A stretch of DNA of 64,000 bases from Chromobacterium subtsugae (GTDB lineage Bacteria > Pseudomonadota > Gammaproteobacteria > Burkholderiales > Chromobacteriaceae): contig NZ_JYKA01000018.1 of assembly GCF_001676875.1 (NCBI RefSeq), forward strand, positions 33,507-97,506, in the 5' to 3' direction. Positions 52,831 to 61,525 of the stretch are shown piece after piece (the first letter of the stretch is position 1; each line of letters opens with the position of its first letter). The notes below the pieces were generated by a model, which saw only the letters and a list, made by a program, of their open reading frames with translations, was not told the DNA's origin and did not search any database. Position numbers and translations under genes: made by a program.

Positions 52831-55800
52831 TCAGGCCAGCAGATGGTTGTTCAGCTCGCGCATGCCGGCGGACAGCATCGCCAGGTCCAGCGCGCTGAAC
52901 GATTGCAGTTCGGCGAACATCTGGCCGCACACTTCCACCGCCGCGTGCTGCTTCTCCAGCCACTGCACCGCGAAGGTTTCCGTCGCCGCGCCATCCAGCA
53001 GAGCCTGGCGCGCCAGGTTGCGGTGCACGCGGTACAGGTCGTCGCGCAGCGCCGAGCGCGCCAGCGACTGCCAGCGGTTGTCGCGCGGCAGGCTGGTGAT
53101 GGCGTCGCGCAGCCAGTCCAGCTGCAGCGTGCTGCCCAGCTGGAAGTAGTTGGCGGCCACCTGTTCCAGGGTCAGCTTGCTGCCCTCGCTGATTTCGATG
53201 ATGTCCATCAGCGGCACGGCGAACTCCAGGCGCGCCAGCACCTGGGTCAGCGCCTGCGGCAGATTGGCGTGGGCGATGCGCTGTTCCAGCGCCGCCACCG
53301 CCGGGTAGCGTTCCGACGGCACCAGCTTGGGCAGCTGGGCCAGCAGGCCCTGCACCTTGGCAGCGTACTGTTCGATCACGGCGTTGACCGAGCCGAACGG
53401 ACGCTTGTTGCGCAGCACCCAGCGGGTGACGCGCTCCACCAGCGTGCGCACCAGCACCATCAGCTGCATCTGCTGATCGGCCGGCACCTTGTTGTCCAGC
53501 GCCTCGATCTGGCCCCACAGGCTTTCCGCGTCGAACACGCGGCTGGCGATCCACCATGCGCGGGAGATGTCTGCCGCGGAGAACGGCGACTCTTCCTGCA
53601 TGCGGAACACGAAGGTGGTGCCCATGCGGTTGATGATCTGGTTGGCCAGCTGGTTGGAGATGATCTCGCGGCGCAGCTGATGCTGTTCCATCTGCTTGCC
53701 GAAGCGCTGTTGCAGCGGTTTCGGGAAGTAGTTGACCAGCACCGGCAGGAAGTCGCGGTCATCCGGCAGATCGGTGGCCAGGATGGCCTGGTCCAGCGAG
53801 ATCTTGCTGTAAGCCAGCAGCACGGCGATCTCCGGCACGGTCAGGCCCTGGCGGGCCAGGCGGCGCTCGTTGATCTGGGTTTCGGACGGCAGGTACTCGA
53901 TCTCGCGGTTCAACTCGCCGGTCTTTTCCATGTGCGCGATCATACGCGCATGGGTGGTCAGCATCGCCGCCGACTCCTGGCGCTTGATGGCCAGGATCTG
54001 GGTCTGCAGCACGTTGTTGCGCAGCACCAGGTGGCCCACCTCCTCGGTCATCTCGGCCAGCAGCTCGTTGCGCTGCTTCAGCGTCATGTCGCCTGCCTGC
54101 ATCACCGCGCCCAGCAAGATCTTGATGTTGACCTCGTGGTCGGAGCAGTCGACGCCGGCGGAGTTGTCGATGGCGTCGGTGGCGATGCGGCCGCCGGCCA
54201 GCGCGAATTCGACGCGGCCCAGCTGGGTGCACGTCAGGTTGCCGCCTTCGGCGACCACGCGGGCCTGCAGCTGGTTGCCGTTGACGCGCACCGGATCGCA
54301 AGCGCGGTCGCGGGCGTCAGCGTGGCTCTGCGTCGATGCCTTGACGTAGGTGCCGATGCCGCCGTTGTACAGCAGGTCGATCTTGGCCTTGAGGATCTCA
54401 TGGATCAGCTCGTTCGGCGCCATCTGGTCCTTGTCGGTTTCCAGCCACGCCTTCACTTCCGGCGACAGCGGGATGGACTTGGCCGAGCGCTCGAAAATGC
54501 CGCCGCCTTTGGAGATCAGCTCGCGGTTGTAGTCGGACCAGCTGGAGCGCGGCAGATTGAACAGGCGCGCGCGCTCGGCGAAGCTCTTCTTCGCGTTCGG
54601 CGTCGGGTCCAGGAAGATGTGCAGGTGGTTGAACGCCGCCTTCAGGCAGATGTGCTCGGACAGCAGCATGCCGTTGCCGAACACGTCGCCGGCCATGTCG
54701 CCGATGCCGATCACGGTGAAATCCTGCTCCTGGGTGTTGACGCCCAGGTGGCGGAAGTGGCGCTTCACCGATTCCCACGCGCCGCGGGCGGTGATGCCCA
54801 TGCCCTTGTGGTCGTAGCCGGCGGAGCCGCCGGAGGCGAAAGCGTCGCCCAGCCAGAAGCCGTAGGCTTCCGAGATGCCGTTGGCGATGTCGGAGAAGGT
54901 CGCGGTGCCCTTGTCGGCGGCCACCACCAGATACGGATCGTCCGGATCCAGGCGGCGCACGTCCTTAGGCGGAATGATCTGGCCGGTCACCAGGTTGTCG
55001 GTGACGTCCAGCAGCGCCGAGATGAAGATCTTGTAGCAGGCGATGCCCTCGGCCAGGAAGGCCTCGCGGTCGGACGGCGCCGGCAGTTGCTTGCCGACGA
55101 AGCCGCCCTTGGAGCCCATCGGCACGATCACCGAGTTCTTCACCATCTGCGCCTTGACGAGACCCAGCACTTCGGTGCGGAAGTCTTCCATCCGGTCGGA
55201 CCAGCGCAGGCCGCCGCGCGCCACCTTGGAGCCGCGCAGGTGCACGCCTTCGACGCGCGGGCTGTACACCCAGATTTCAAACAGCGGACGCGGCTGCGGC
55301 AGGAACGGAATCTGGTTCGATTCCAGCTTGAACGAAATGTAGGATTTGAACTCGCCGTCGGCGCCCTTCTGCCAGAAATTGGTGCGGCGGGTGGCCAGAA
55401 TCACAGCCAGGAAGCCGTTCAGGATGCGGTCTTCGTCCAGGTTGGCCACGCCGTCCAGCATGCCGCGCACGGCGGCCAGCAACAGTTCGGCCTTGTCGTC
55501 GTCGAAGCCGGCCGGATCCAGGCGGGCATAGAACAGCTCAACCAGGCTGCGGGTGATGGCCGGATAGTTGGCCACGCACTGCTCGATATAGGCCTGGCTG
55601 AAGGTCAGGCCGCCCTGGCGCAGGTATTTGGCCAGCGCGCGCACCAGCGAAATCTCGCGCCAATCCAGCGCCGCCACCAGCGCCAGACGGTTGAAGCCGT
55701 CGTTTTCGCAACGCCTGGCGAAGACTTGGGCCAGCAACTCCTGGAAGTCATGCTGCACCTGGTCCTGGGCCATCTGCTCGCCGAAGCTGCCGACATCCAG

Positions 55801-57642
55801 GCCGAAGTCGCTGATCCATACCTGGGAGCCGTCGCCGCGCTTCACGCAGTACGGGTGCTCGTCGCGCACCTTGACGCCCATGTTTTCCAGGATGGGCAGG
55901 CTGGCGGACAGGCCCATCGGCTCGCTCTCGCGGAACAGCTTCAGGTTGAACGCCGCGCCGCCGCGGTGGAAGGGGCGGTACAGCTTCATCGCCAACGGCT
56001 GGCTGGCGTCGATGGCCTCCAGATGCTGCACGTCCAGCACCGCGTTGCGCACCGCGAATTCTTCGCGGTAAGCCAGCGGGAAGCCGTCTTTATAGCGGTT
56101 GAACAGGCCGTTGCCGCGCTCTTCGCCATGAGCTTCCACCAGTTGCTGGTGCAGCTCTTCGCTCCAACCGCGCACCAGGCGCGCGATTTCGGCCTCGATG
56201 TCGGCGGTGTGGAATTCCGGCAGCTTGGCGGCCGCGGTGCGGATGATGTAGTGGACGCGGGCCAGGGTGCCGTCGCCGATCTGCACGCTGAATTCGGCGC
56301 TGCTGCCGTTGAAGGCGTTCATCAGCACTTTTTCGATCTTCAGCCGCACTTCGGTGCTGAAGCTGTCGCGCGGCACGTAGACCAGGCTGCTGACATAACG
56401 GTGGTAGCGGTCGGCGCGCACGAACAGGCGCACGCGCGGGCGCTCCTGCAGGCTGACGATGCCTTCGGCGATCGGTCCCAGCACTTCGGCCGGAATCTCG
56501 AACAGCTCGTCGCGCGGGTAGCTTTCCAGCACGAAGCCCAAGGTCTTGGCCTTGTAGCTGTCGTCGACGAAGTCGCAGCCCTTGATCACCGCGCCAACTT
56601 TCTGGCGCAGGATGGGCACGTCCTTCGGCGACATCTGGTAGGCGCTGGCGGTATACAGGCCGAGGAAACGGCGCTCGCCTATCACTTCGCCCTTGTCGTT
56701 GAAGCGCTTGATGCCGACGAAGTCGACATAGGCCGGGCGGTGGATGATGGAGCGGGTCTGCGATTTGTTCAGGATGATCAGTTGCGGCAGGTGCGCGAGC
56801 TCGCGCAGCTCCTGCGGCAGCTGTTCGAAGCTGGCGGAATACTCTTTGTCGCCCTGGTCCTGCAGGATGCCCAGGCCGGATTTCTTGACGATCTTCAGGC
56901 TGTCCTTGCCGTCGCGCTTGACCAGGTCGTAGTCGCAATAGCCCATGAACAGGAAGTTGCGGCCGGCCATCCACTCCAGGAAGGCCACGGCCTCCTTGGC
57001 TTCGACAGCGCGCTCGCCCTTCAGCTTGGCGAGGTCCTTGCCAATGCCGGCCAGCACTTCGCGCATTTTCGGCTCATCGCTGACCACCAGGCGGATGTCG
57101 GCCATCACTCGCTTGAGGTCGGCTTCCAGCTGTTGCAGCAGCGCCGCGTCGCTGATGCGGTCGATCTGCACATGGATCAGCGATTCCAGCGGCAAGCTGC
57201 GGTCTTCGGTGCGCTTGATTTCTTGCAGCGCGCCGCTCTTGTCGCGGCCCACCGCCAGCACCGGGTGCACCAACAGGTGCAGGTTGAGGTTGTAGCGCGA
57301 CAGCAGCATGGAGATCGAATCGATCAGGAACGGCATGTCGTCGTTCACCACTTCGATCACCGTGTGGGTGCTTTGCCAGCCGTCGCGTTCGAAATCGGGG
57401 TTGTAGATGCGGCACTTGACCTGTCCGGCAGAGCGTTTGCCGGCGAACTCGTAATGCGCCATCGCTGCGCCGAACAGATCGAGCGAGGAGAACTGCCGCA
57501 GGTCGGCGTGTTCGGTCTCTTCGAAGTAGATCGGGAAGAAGGCGGCGAGTTGTTGGGTCTCCTTGGTAGAAAGCTTGCTCTCGGCTACGGCCTGAATATC
57601 TGCGATCAGGCTTGCCAGTTCGGTCTTGTTGGTAAGCGACAT
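52831..57642 (-). CDS. gdhB: NAD-specific glutamate dehydrogenase, large (180-kDa) type
   Basis: 1,603-residue catabolic enzyme converting glutamate to 2-oxoglutarate and ammonia. The N-terminal half has ACT-like/regulatory regions. The catalytic region, around residues 800-1200, contains ARGGLRWSDRMEDFRTEVLG, NSVIVPMGSKGGFVGKQLP, VVAADKGTATFSDIANG and GGSAGYDHKGMGITARGAW. Length equals the Pseudomonas GdhB/Streptomyces GDH class. Its promoter region carries an ArgR-type half-site near the -35, and the argR gene lies beyond the divergent transporter operon. In Pseudomonas ArgR activates gdhB for arginine use. A 1,642-codon open frame on the opposite strand is only the antisense shadow. Confidence 0.96.
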   Translation of the reverse strand: MSLTNKTELASLIADIQAVAESKLSTKETQQLAAFFPIYFEETEHADLRQFSSLDLFGAAMAHYEFAGKRSAGQVKCRIYNPDFERDGWQSTHTVIEVVNDDMPFLIDSISMLLSRYNLNLHLLVHPVLAVGRDKSGALQEIKRTEDRSLPLESLIHVQIDRISDAALLQQLEADLKRVMADIRLVVSDEPKMREVLAGIGKDLAKLKGERAVEAKEAVAFLEWMAGRNFLFMGYCDYDLVKRDGKDSLKIVKKSGLGILQDQGDKEYSASFEQLPQELRELAHLPQLIILNKSQTRSIIHRPAYVDFVGIKRFNDKGEVIGERRFLGLYTASAYQMSPKDVPILRQKVGAVIKGCDFVDDSYKAKTLGFVLESYPRDELFEIPAEVLGPIAEGIVSLQERPRVRLFVRADRYHRYVSSLVYVPRDSFSTEVRLKIEKVLMNAFNGSSAEFSVQIGDGTLARVHYIIRTAAAKLPEFHTADIEAEIARLVRGWSEELHQQLVEAHGEERGNGLFNRYKDGFPLAYREEFAVRNAVLDVQHLEAIDASQPLAMKLYRPFHRGGAAFNLKLFRESEPMGLSASLPILENMGVKVRDEHPYCVKRGDGSQVWISDFGLDVGSFGEQMAQDQVQHDFQELLAQVFARRCENDGFNRLALVAALDWREISLVRALAKYLRQGGLTFSQAYIEQCVANYPAITRSLVELFYARLDPAGFDDDKAELLLAAVRGMLDGVANLDEDRILNGFLAVILATRRTNFWQKGADGEFKSYISFKLESNQIPFLPQPRPLFEIWVYSPRVEGVHLRGSKVARGGLRWSDRMEDFRTEVLGLVKAQMVKNSVIVPMGSKGGFVGKQLPAPSDREAFLAEGIACYKIFISALLDVTDNLVTGQIIPPKDVRRLDPDDPYLVVAADKGTATFSDIANGISEAYGFWLGDAFASGGSAGYDHKGMGITARGAWESVKRHFRHLGVNTQEQDFTVIGIGDMAGDVFGNGMLLSEHICLKAAFNHLHIFLDPTPNAKKSFAERARLFNLPRSSWSDYNRELISKGGGIFERSAKSIPLSPEVKAWLETDKDQMAPNELIHEILKAKIDLLYNGGIGTYVKASTQSHADARDRACDPVRVNGNQLQARVVAEGGNLTCTQLGRVEFALAGGRIATDAIDNSAGVDCSDHEVNIKILLGAVMQAGDMTLKQRNELLAEMTEEVGHLVLRNNVLQTQILAIKRQESAAMLTTHARMIAHMEKTGELNREIEYLPSETQINERRLARQGLTVPEIAVLLAYSKISLDQAILATDLPDDRDFLPVLVNYFPKPLQQRFGKQMEQHQLRREIISNQLANQIINRMGTTFVFRMQEESPFSAADISRAWWIASRVFDAESLWGQIEALDNKVPADQQMQLMVLVRTLVERVTRWVLRNKRPFGSVNAVIEQYAAKVQGLLAQLPKLVPSERYPAVAALEQRIAHANLPQALTQVLARLEFAVPLMDIIEISEGSKLTLEQVAANYFQLGSTLQLDWLRDAITSLPRDNRWQSLARSALRDDLYRVHRNLARQALLDGAATETFAVQWLEKQHAAVEVCGQMFAELQSFSALDLAMLSAGMRELNNHLLA

Positions 57643-58119
57643 TTAGCTTCTCTTGTTGTGAGCAGGGAGGTTGTCGGGGCATTGTAGATAGCACTACCCG
57701 CCCGGGATTTCCTTAATGCGACATGGTCTTACATAAAAATGGTAAGCCCTATTCCGAAGGCAATACGCCATAGGCATCCACCCCGGCGGAATCCTCGCGA
57801 TACCTTACAGCAAAGCGACGGGCTGTTACACAAAGACTATTGCAGAGCGCATTGTAGACAACTCAACAATTAGTGCATAAGTATTTGATTTTTATGATAT
57901 TTCCATTTTTGCACCAAAGTAAGGTAGAATGTGCGCACTTGCTTATGGGGATTGACCAATTCCGCCACTTGTTGTTCCAGTCGGCGGCGCCCCATGGCCG
58001 CCAATAAACAAAAGACGGCCCGGATCGGAACAATAACGCTGCCTCCGGTGCGGGGTTTACAAGCGGGTTGCCCGCGCGCTGCGCGCCACGCGCCCAAATA
58101 GAGAAGCAGAAGCAACATC
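57643..58119. promoter_or_regulatory. Divergent regulatory region of gdhB and the arginine transporter
   Basis: 477 nt with no convincing gene. Toward gdhB: -10 TACAAT (57686-57681) with no usable -35. Toward aotJ: an AT-rich stretch 57851-57935 with TAGAAT (57925-57930). A ten-base repeat GCATTGTAGA occurs at 57679 and 57849. Confidence 0.5.
57708..57723 (-). promoter_or_regulatory. ArgR-like half-site upstream of gdhB
   Basis: Minus strand TGTCGC-N8-AA exactly matches the half-site of the Pseudomonas AraC-type ArgR. It overlaps where the -35 should be for the TACAAT at 57686-57681. A degenerate second half-site (TACCAT-N8-AA) lies upstream at the expected spacing. A one-mismatch copy (CGTCGC-N8-AA) is at 57805-57820. 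Confidence 0.5.
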
Positions 58120-58884
58120 ATGAAAAAAGCCCTGATCGCAAGCGCCAGCCTTGCCTTGTTCGCCTCCCTGTCCGCCCAGGCGGAAACTCTGCGCTTCGGC
58201 ATCGACCTCAACTACCCGCCGTTCTCCAAGCAAGGCGCCGACGGCAAGCCGCAGGGCTTCGACATCGACATGGCCTACGCGCTGTGCGCGGCGATGAAGG
58301 CCACCTGCCAGATCGTGCCGCAGGACTGGGACGGCCTGATCCCGGCGCTGAACGCCAACAAGTTCGACGCCATCATCTCGTCGATGCAGATCACCCCCGA
58401 GCGCGAGAAGGCGGTGGACTTCACCCACAAGTACTACAACATCGCCAGCCGCATGGTGGCCAAGAACGGCGCCAAGGTGGACCCGGCCAGCCTGAAGGGC
58501 AAGAAGATCGGCGTGCTGCGCGCCTCCACCCAGGAAAAGTTCGCCAAGGACTTCTGGGGCAAGAGCGGCGCCAGCGTAGTCGCCTACGCCAAGTCGCCTG
58601 AATCCTTCCTCGACCTGAAGTCCGGCCGCGTGGACGCCGTCTTCGTCGACAGCGCCGTCGGCGAGCAGGAATTCCTCAAGACGCCGCAAGGCAAGGGCTA
58701 CGGCTTCGCCGGTCCCAACTACTCCGACGTCAAGTACTTCGGCCCCGGCTGCGGAATCGCCGTCAAGAAGGGCAACAAGGCTCTGGTTGAGCGCCTGAAC
58801 AAAGCCATCGAGCAAATCCGCAAGGACGGCAGCTACAAGAAGGCCCAGGACAAGTACTTCAGCTTCGACATCTACGGCGGCTGA
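58120..58884 (+). CDS. aotJ: Arginine/ornithine (basic amino acid) ABC transporter binding protein
   Basis: 254-residue periplasmic binding protein of the HisJ/LAO type. Sec signal [16 protein letters not shown] (about 6-21), then [15 protein letters not shown], the ligand-binding [31 protein letters not shown] (about 86-102) and C-terminal lobe. The arrangement with two permeases and ArgR equals the Pseudomonas aot operon. Confidence 0.88.
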   Translation: MKKALIASASLALFASLSAQAETLRFGIDLNYPPFSKQGADGKPQGFDIDMAYALCAAMKATCQIVPQDWDGLIPALNANKFDAIISSMQITPEREKAVDFTHKYYNIASRMVAKNGAKVDPASLKGKKIGVLRASTQEKFAKDFWGKSGASVVAYAKSPESFLDLKSGRVDAVFVDSAVGEQEFLKTPQGKGYGFAGPNYSDVKYFGPGCGIAVKKGNKALVERLNKAIEQIRKDGSYKKAQDKYFSFDIYGG

Positions 58885-58956
58885 CCCCGGCATCCTCCCT
58901 CGGACGGGCGCGCCCGGCGCGCCTGTTCCGGCAATCCCCTTTTCCGAGATTGCTTC

Positions 58957-59643
58957 ATGCTTCAAGGCTATCTTCCCAGCATCCTCGAAGGCGGCGTGCT
59001 GACCCTGAAACTGGCGGGCACCGCGCTGATCGTGTCGGTCGCGCTCGGCCTGGTCGGCGCGCTGTTCAAGTCCAGCCAATCGCGCGTACTGACGCTGCTT
59101 GCCGAGCTCTACTCCACCGTGGTGCGCGGCATTCCCGACCTGGTGTGGATGTTTCTGCTGTTTTTCGGCGCGCAGATGCTGCTCAACGACGTCTGCGGCT
59201 ACTTCGGCTGGCAAAGCCCGAACATCGATCCCTTCGCCGCCGGCGTGCTGACCCTGGGCTTCATCTTCGGCGCCTACATGAGCGAAACCTTCCGCGGCGC
59301 GATGATGGCGGTGCACAAAGGCCAAATGGAAGCCGGCCTCGCCTACGGCATGTCGCCGCTGCGGGTGTTTTTCCGCATCCAGCTGCCGCAGATGGTGCGC
59401 TACGCGCTGCCCAGCTTTTCCAACAACTGGCTGGTGCTGGTGAAATCCACCGCGCTGGTTTCCGTCATCGGCCTCAATGACGTGATGTACCGCGCCGACG
59501 CCGCCAAATCGGCCACCCAGCAGCCGTTCGATGTCTACGTCGTCGTCGGCATGCTGTTCCTCATCGTCACCGGCGCGTCCAATCTGCTGCTCCACTGGAT
59601 GGAGAAGCGCTATTCGCTGGGCGCCAAGGAGAGCGGACTGTGA
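58957..59643 (+). CDS. aotQ: Basic amino acid ABC transporter permease, HisQ/AotQ type
   Basis: 228-residue inner-membrane permease with about five transmembrane helices. The EAA loop is GQMEAGLAYGMSPLRVFFRI (about 122-141), the ATPase contact. LYSTVVRGIPDLVWMFLLFFG is typical of the HisQ group. Its stop overlaps the next start (GTGA). Confidence 0.9.
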   Translation: MLQGYLPSILEGGVLTLKLAGTALIVSVALGLVGALFKSSQSRVLTLLAELYSTVVRGIPDLVWMFLLFFGAQMLLNDVCGYFGWQSPNIDPFAAGVLTLGFIFGAYMSETFRGAMMAVHKGQMEAGLAYGMSPLRVFFRIQLPQMVRYALPSFSNNWLVLVKSTALVSVIGLNDVMYRADAAKSATQQPFDVYVVVGMLFLIVTGASNLLLHWMEKRYSLGAKESGL

Positions 59644-60371
59644 TCGATCCCAAACTGATTATCGAGCGGCTGCCGGAATTTTTCGGCGCCCATGACGGCG
59701 GGCCGATGCTGGCCAGCACCGACGGCCTGATCCTCACCTTGCAGCTGCTGGGCGTCTCGCTGCTGCTGGGCCTGGCGCTGGCCATCCCGCTGGCGCTGGC
59801 GCGGGTTTCGCAAAACCGTCCTCTGTCCGGCGCGGTATGGCTGTTCGGCTATGTGTTCCGCGGCACCCCGCTCTTGGTGCAGCTGTTCATCATTTACTAT
59901 GGCCTCGCGCAGTTCGACTGGATCCGCGACAGCTGGGCCTGGCAGTATCTGCAAAACGCTTACGCCTGCGCCATCCTGGCTTTCACGCTGAATACCGCCG
60001 CCTACACCACCGAGATCATCGCCGGCCAGCTGCGCAACACCCACTGGGGCGAGATCGAAGCCGCCCGCGCGATGGGCATGAGCCAGTGGCTGATGCTGCG
60101 CCGCATCGTGCTGCCTTCGGCGCTGCGCCGCGCGCTGCCCGCCTACAGCAACGAAGTGATCATGATGCTGCAGAGCACCGCCATCGCCGGCCTGGTGACC
60201 CTGGCCGACCTCACCGGCGTGGCGCGCCGCATCTATAGCGAAAGCTATATGCCGTTCGAGCCCTTCCTCACCGCCGCCGTCATCTACCTGGGCCTGACTT
60301 TCATCCTGGTCTGGCTGATGAAGCGGGCCGAGCGCCGCTACCTGGCCTTTCTCGCGCCCCGCAAGTCATAA
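59640..60371 (+). CDS. aotM: Basic amino acid ABC transporter permease, HisM/AotM type
   Basis: 243-residue permease starting with GTG, coupled to aotQ by a GTGA overlap. The EAA loop is EIEAARAMGMSQWLMLRRI (about 139-157), and YVFRGTPLLVQLFIIYYGLA is typical. No ATPase gene follows, unlike hisP/aotP operons; the next gene is the regulator. Confidence 0.9.
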   Translation: MIDPKLIIERLPEFFGAHDGGPMLASTDGLILTLQLLGVSLLLGLALAIPLALARVSQNRPLSGAVWLFGYVFRGTPLLVQLFIIYYGLAQFDWIRDSWAWQYLQNAYACAILAFTLNTAAYTTEIIAGQLRNTHWGEIEAARAMGMSQWLMLRRIVLPSALRRALPAYSNEVIMMLQSTAIAGLVTLADLTGVARRIYSESYMPFEPFLTAAVIYLGLTFILVWLMKRAERRYLAFLAPRKS

Positions 60372-60449
60372 GCCTGCAAACGATAGCAAGCGGCAGCAAT
60401 TCTTCTGCCTGCCGGCTGAAATAAATCGTACAATGCACGGCAAGATACG

Positions 60450-60485
60450 CCGCCATGCCAGGCCTCCCGGCATGGCGGTCTTTTT
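60450..60485 (+). terminator. Terminator between aotM and argR
   Basis: CCGCCATGCC-N9-GGCATGGCGG followed by TCTTTTT: a canonical intrinsic terminator 27 nt before the argR start. Partial read-through would lower argR relative to transport genes. Confidence 0.85.
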
Positions 60486-60511
60486 GCCAACCGAGTACAG
60501 ACAATCACACC

Positions 60512-61525
60512 ATGGGTCATCCGCCCCAAACCGGCAAAGCCCTGCGCTTTGGCTTCCTGCTTCTGCCCCACGCCTCGATGGCCGACTTCGCCGCCGCGTC
60601 CGAGGTGCTCGCCCACGCTAACTTGCTGGCGGAAAAGCGCCTGTACGAAACTCTGCTGCTGTCGCTGGACGGCGGCCAGGTGCAGCTGTCCAACGGCGTC
60701 AAGCTGGGCGTGGACCTGCCGCTGTCCTACGCGCCCAAGCTGGACTATCTGCTGATCCTGGCCGATGAAATCGGCAACGAATTCGCGCTGGAAGAGTTGA
60801 GCAAGGGCATCGCCGCCTGCAACACCGACAAGCTCACGCTGGGCGGCATAGGCTGCGGCAGCTACTGGCTGGCCCGCGCCGGCCTGCTGGCCGGACAGCG
60901 CGCCACCATACACTGGCGCGAAATCTCGCGGCTGACCGAGGAGTATCCGGATGTGATCGTCACGTCCAATCTGTATGAAAGCGAAGGCCGCTATCTGAGC
61001 TGCGCCGGCGGCGCCGCCACCTTCGATTTCATGCTGGACTTGGTGGGCAAACAGCAGGGCCATGAATTCATCGCCCAGCTGTCCGAGCTGTTCAGCATGG
61101 AGCGCATCCGCCCGGGCAACGAGCGCCAGCGCATCCCGCTGGCCACCCGCATCGGCGGCAGCCAGCCCAAGCTGACCGAGGCGGTCAGCCTGATGGAGGC
61201 CAATATCGAAGAGCCGCTGTCCACCGACGACATCGCCTACTACGTCGGCGTCTCCCGACGCCAGCTGGAAAGGCTGTTCAAGCAGTACCTGGGCACGGTG
61301 CCGTCCAAGTACTATCTGGAGCTGCGCCTGGGCCGCGCGCGCCAGCTGCTGCAGCAAACCAGCAAGTCCATCGTGCAGATCGGCCTGGCGTGCGGCTTCT
61401 CCAGCGGTCCCCACTTCTCCAGCACCTACCGCAACCACTTCAACATCACCCCGCGCGAAGAGCGCGCCCAGCGCACCCAGACCAGCGCGCTGCAGCGCCA
61501 GCCCGCCCAGACCGAGCGCGGCTAG
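60512..61525 (+). CDS. argR: GlxA-family AraC-type regulator, ArgR-like
   Basis: 337-residue activator with an N-terminal DJ-1/PfpI-like (GATase1) domain (about 10-190; FGFLLLPHASMADFAAASEV) and a C-terminal double helix-turn-helix AraC domain (about 225-320; DDIAYYVGVSRRQLERLFKQYLG and IVQIGLACGFSSGPHFSSTYR). The transporter context and family match Pseudomonas ArgR, the arginine-responsive regulator of aot, aru/ast and gdhB. Its stop overlaps the converging kinase gene by 4 nt. It is unrelated to E. coli ArgR. Confidence 0.85.
   Translation: MGHPPQTGKALRFGFLLLPHASMADFAAASEVLAHANLLAEKRLYETLLLSLDGGQVQLSNGVKLGVDLPLSYAPKLDYLLILADEIGNEFALEELSKGIAACNTDKLTLGGIGCGSYWLARAGLLAGQRATIHWREISRLTEEYPDVIVTSNLYESEGRYLSCAGGAATFDFMLDLVGKQQGHEFIAQLSELFSMERIRPGNERQRIPLATRIGGSQPKLTEAVSLMEANIEEPLSTDDIAYYVGVSRRQLERLFKQYLGTVPSKYYLELRLGRARQLLQQTSKSIVQIGLACGFSSGPHFSSTYRNHFNITPREERAQRTQTSALQRQPAQTERG

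Noticed and set aside
52759..57687. A 1,642-codon open frame on the plus strand opposite gdhB
   Set aside because: It is the antisense of gdhB, whose protein sequence is clearly recognisable. The antisense product is low-complexity His/Gln/Ala/Val-rich, which high-GC codon bias alone produces.
57679..57858. Ten-base direct repeat GCATTGTAGA, 170 bp apart
   Set aside because: Too short to be significant in a 64-kb window, and one copy contains the gdhB -10. Not treated as an attachment site.
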